Of a stretch of 64,000 nt of DNA, positions 63,967 through 64,000 are shown in pieces (position 1 is the stretch's first letter; each line of letters opens with the position of its first letter). A model generated the notes under the pieces. The model saw only the letters and a program-made list of their open reading frames with translations. It was not told the origin of the DNA and searched no databases. Location: NCBI RefSeq assembly GCF_007747445.1, contig NZ_CP036425.1:992001-1056000 (forward strand), given 5' to 3'. The position numbers and the translations under genes were made by a program. This DNA is from Poriferisphaera corsica (GTDB lineage Bacteria; Planctomycetota; Phycisphaerae; Phycisphaerales; Phycisphaeraceae).

Positions 63967-64000
63967 GCCTCCTTAGCTCAGTTGGTTAGAGCATCGGATT
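63967..64000 (+). tRNA. tRNA, 5' part only (truncated by the window edge)
   Basis: The first 34 nt of a tRNA: acceptor 5' strand GCCTCCT, T8-A9, D-arm GCTC...GAGC with GG in the loop, and the anticodon-stem 5' strand TCGGA followed by TT. The anticodon lies beyond the edge, so the amino acid cannot be called. Confidence 0.85.

Overview
The window looks like a chromosomal segment from a Planctomycetota bacterium, most likely class Phycisphaerae. This is inferred from protein types only: PEP-CTERM secreted proteins, prepilin-like proteins with an H-X-DG tail, membrane proteins opening with a CPECG zinc ribbon, a sulfatase-fold protein, GH2 and sialate-acetylesterase-type hydrolases, MqnC (futalosine menaquinone route), and a Gram-negative envelope (LptE and BamD-like proteins). 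Gene density is ordinary for a free-living bacterium. I see no insertion sequence, phage, integron or CRISPR array. Layout: (1) 0-13 kb holds a UbiA prenyltransferase, a HEAT-repeat lipoprotein, two paralogous PEP-CTERM phosphodiester glycosidases, a membrane-tethered tyrosine phosphatase, an ABC-F ATPase, a sulfatase-fold protein without its catalytic residues, and acetyl-CoA synthetase. (2) 13-28 kb holds a membrane-anchored exported beta-carbonic anhydrase, a YacP-like NYN protein, pyrH-frr, a membrane metalloprotease, mqnC, an HTH regulator carrying an EF-hand/dockerin-type loop, an M29 aminopeptidase, an APH-like kinase, a GNAT acetyltransferase, a prepilin-like protein and alanine racemase. 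(3) 28-40 kb holds a DEAD-box-family helicase (DEVD), a PAS-GGDEF diguanylate cyclase, a small cysteine protein and most of an F-type ATP synthase. atpG stands alone upstream; atpZ-I-B-E-F-H-A follow; atpD and atpC are absent. (4) 40-52 kb holds citrate synthase, a large flavoprotein/Zn-ribbon/NapH-type ferredoxin fusion with a downstream lipoprotein, a GH2 glycosidase and a sialate O-acetylesterase-like protein with two tandem C-terminal modules. (5) 52-64 kb holds tRNA-Lys(UUU), a NeuB-family synthase, two paralogous zinc-ribbon membrane proteins flanking a chemotaxis receptor, ftsH, LptE-like and BamD-like envelope proteins, and the 5' end of another tRNA at the window edge. How the genes work together: the clearest functional groups are energy metabolism (ATP synthase, citrate synthase, acetyl-CoA synthetase, MqnC, ferredoxin-flavoprotein) and polysaccharide or surface chemistry (phosphodiester glycosidases, GH2, sialate esterase, NeuB). 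Most units are one or two genes closed by strong rho-independent terminators, many of them bidirectional. Two genome-scale oddities stand out. The plus strand alternates between G/T-rich and C/A-rich blocks of about 12-15 kb regardless of gene direction. Two distant intergenic regions share palindromic GTGCGCAC-type elements.
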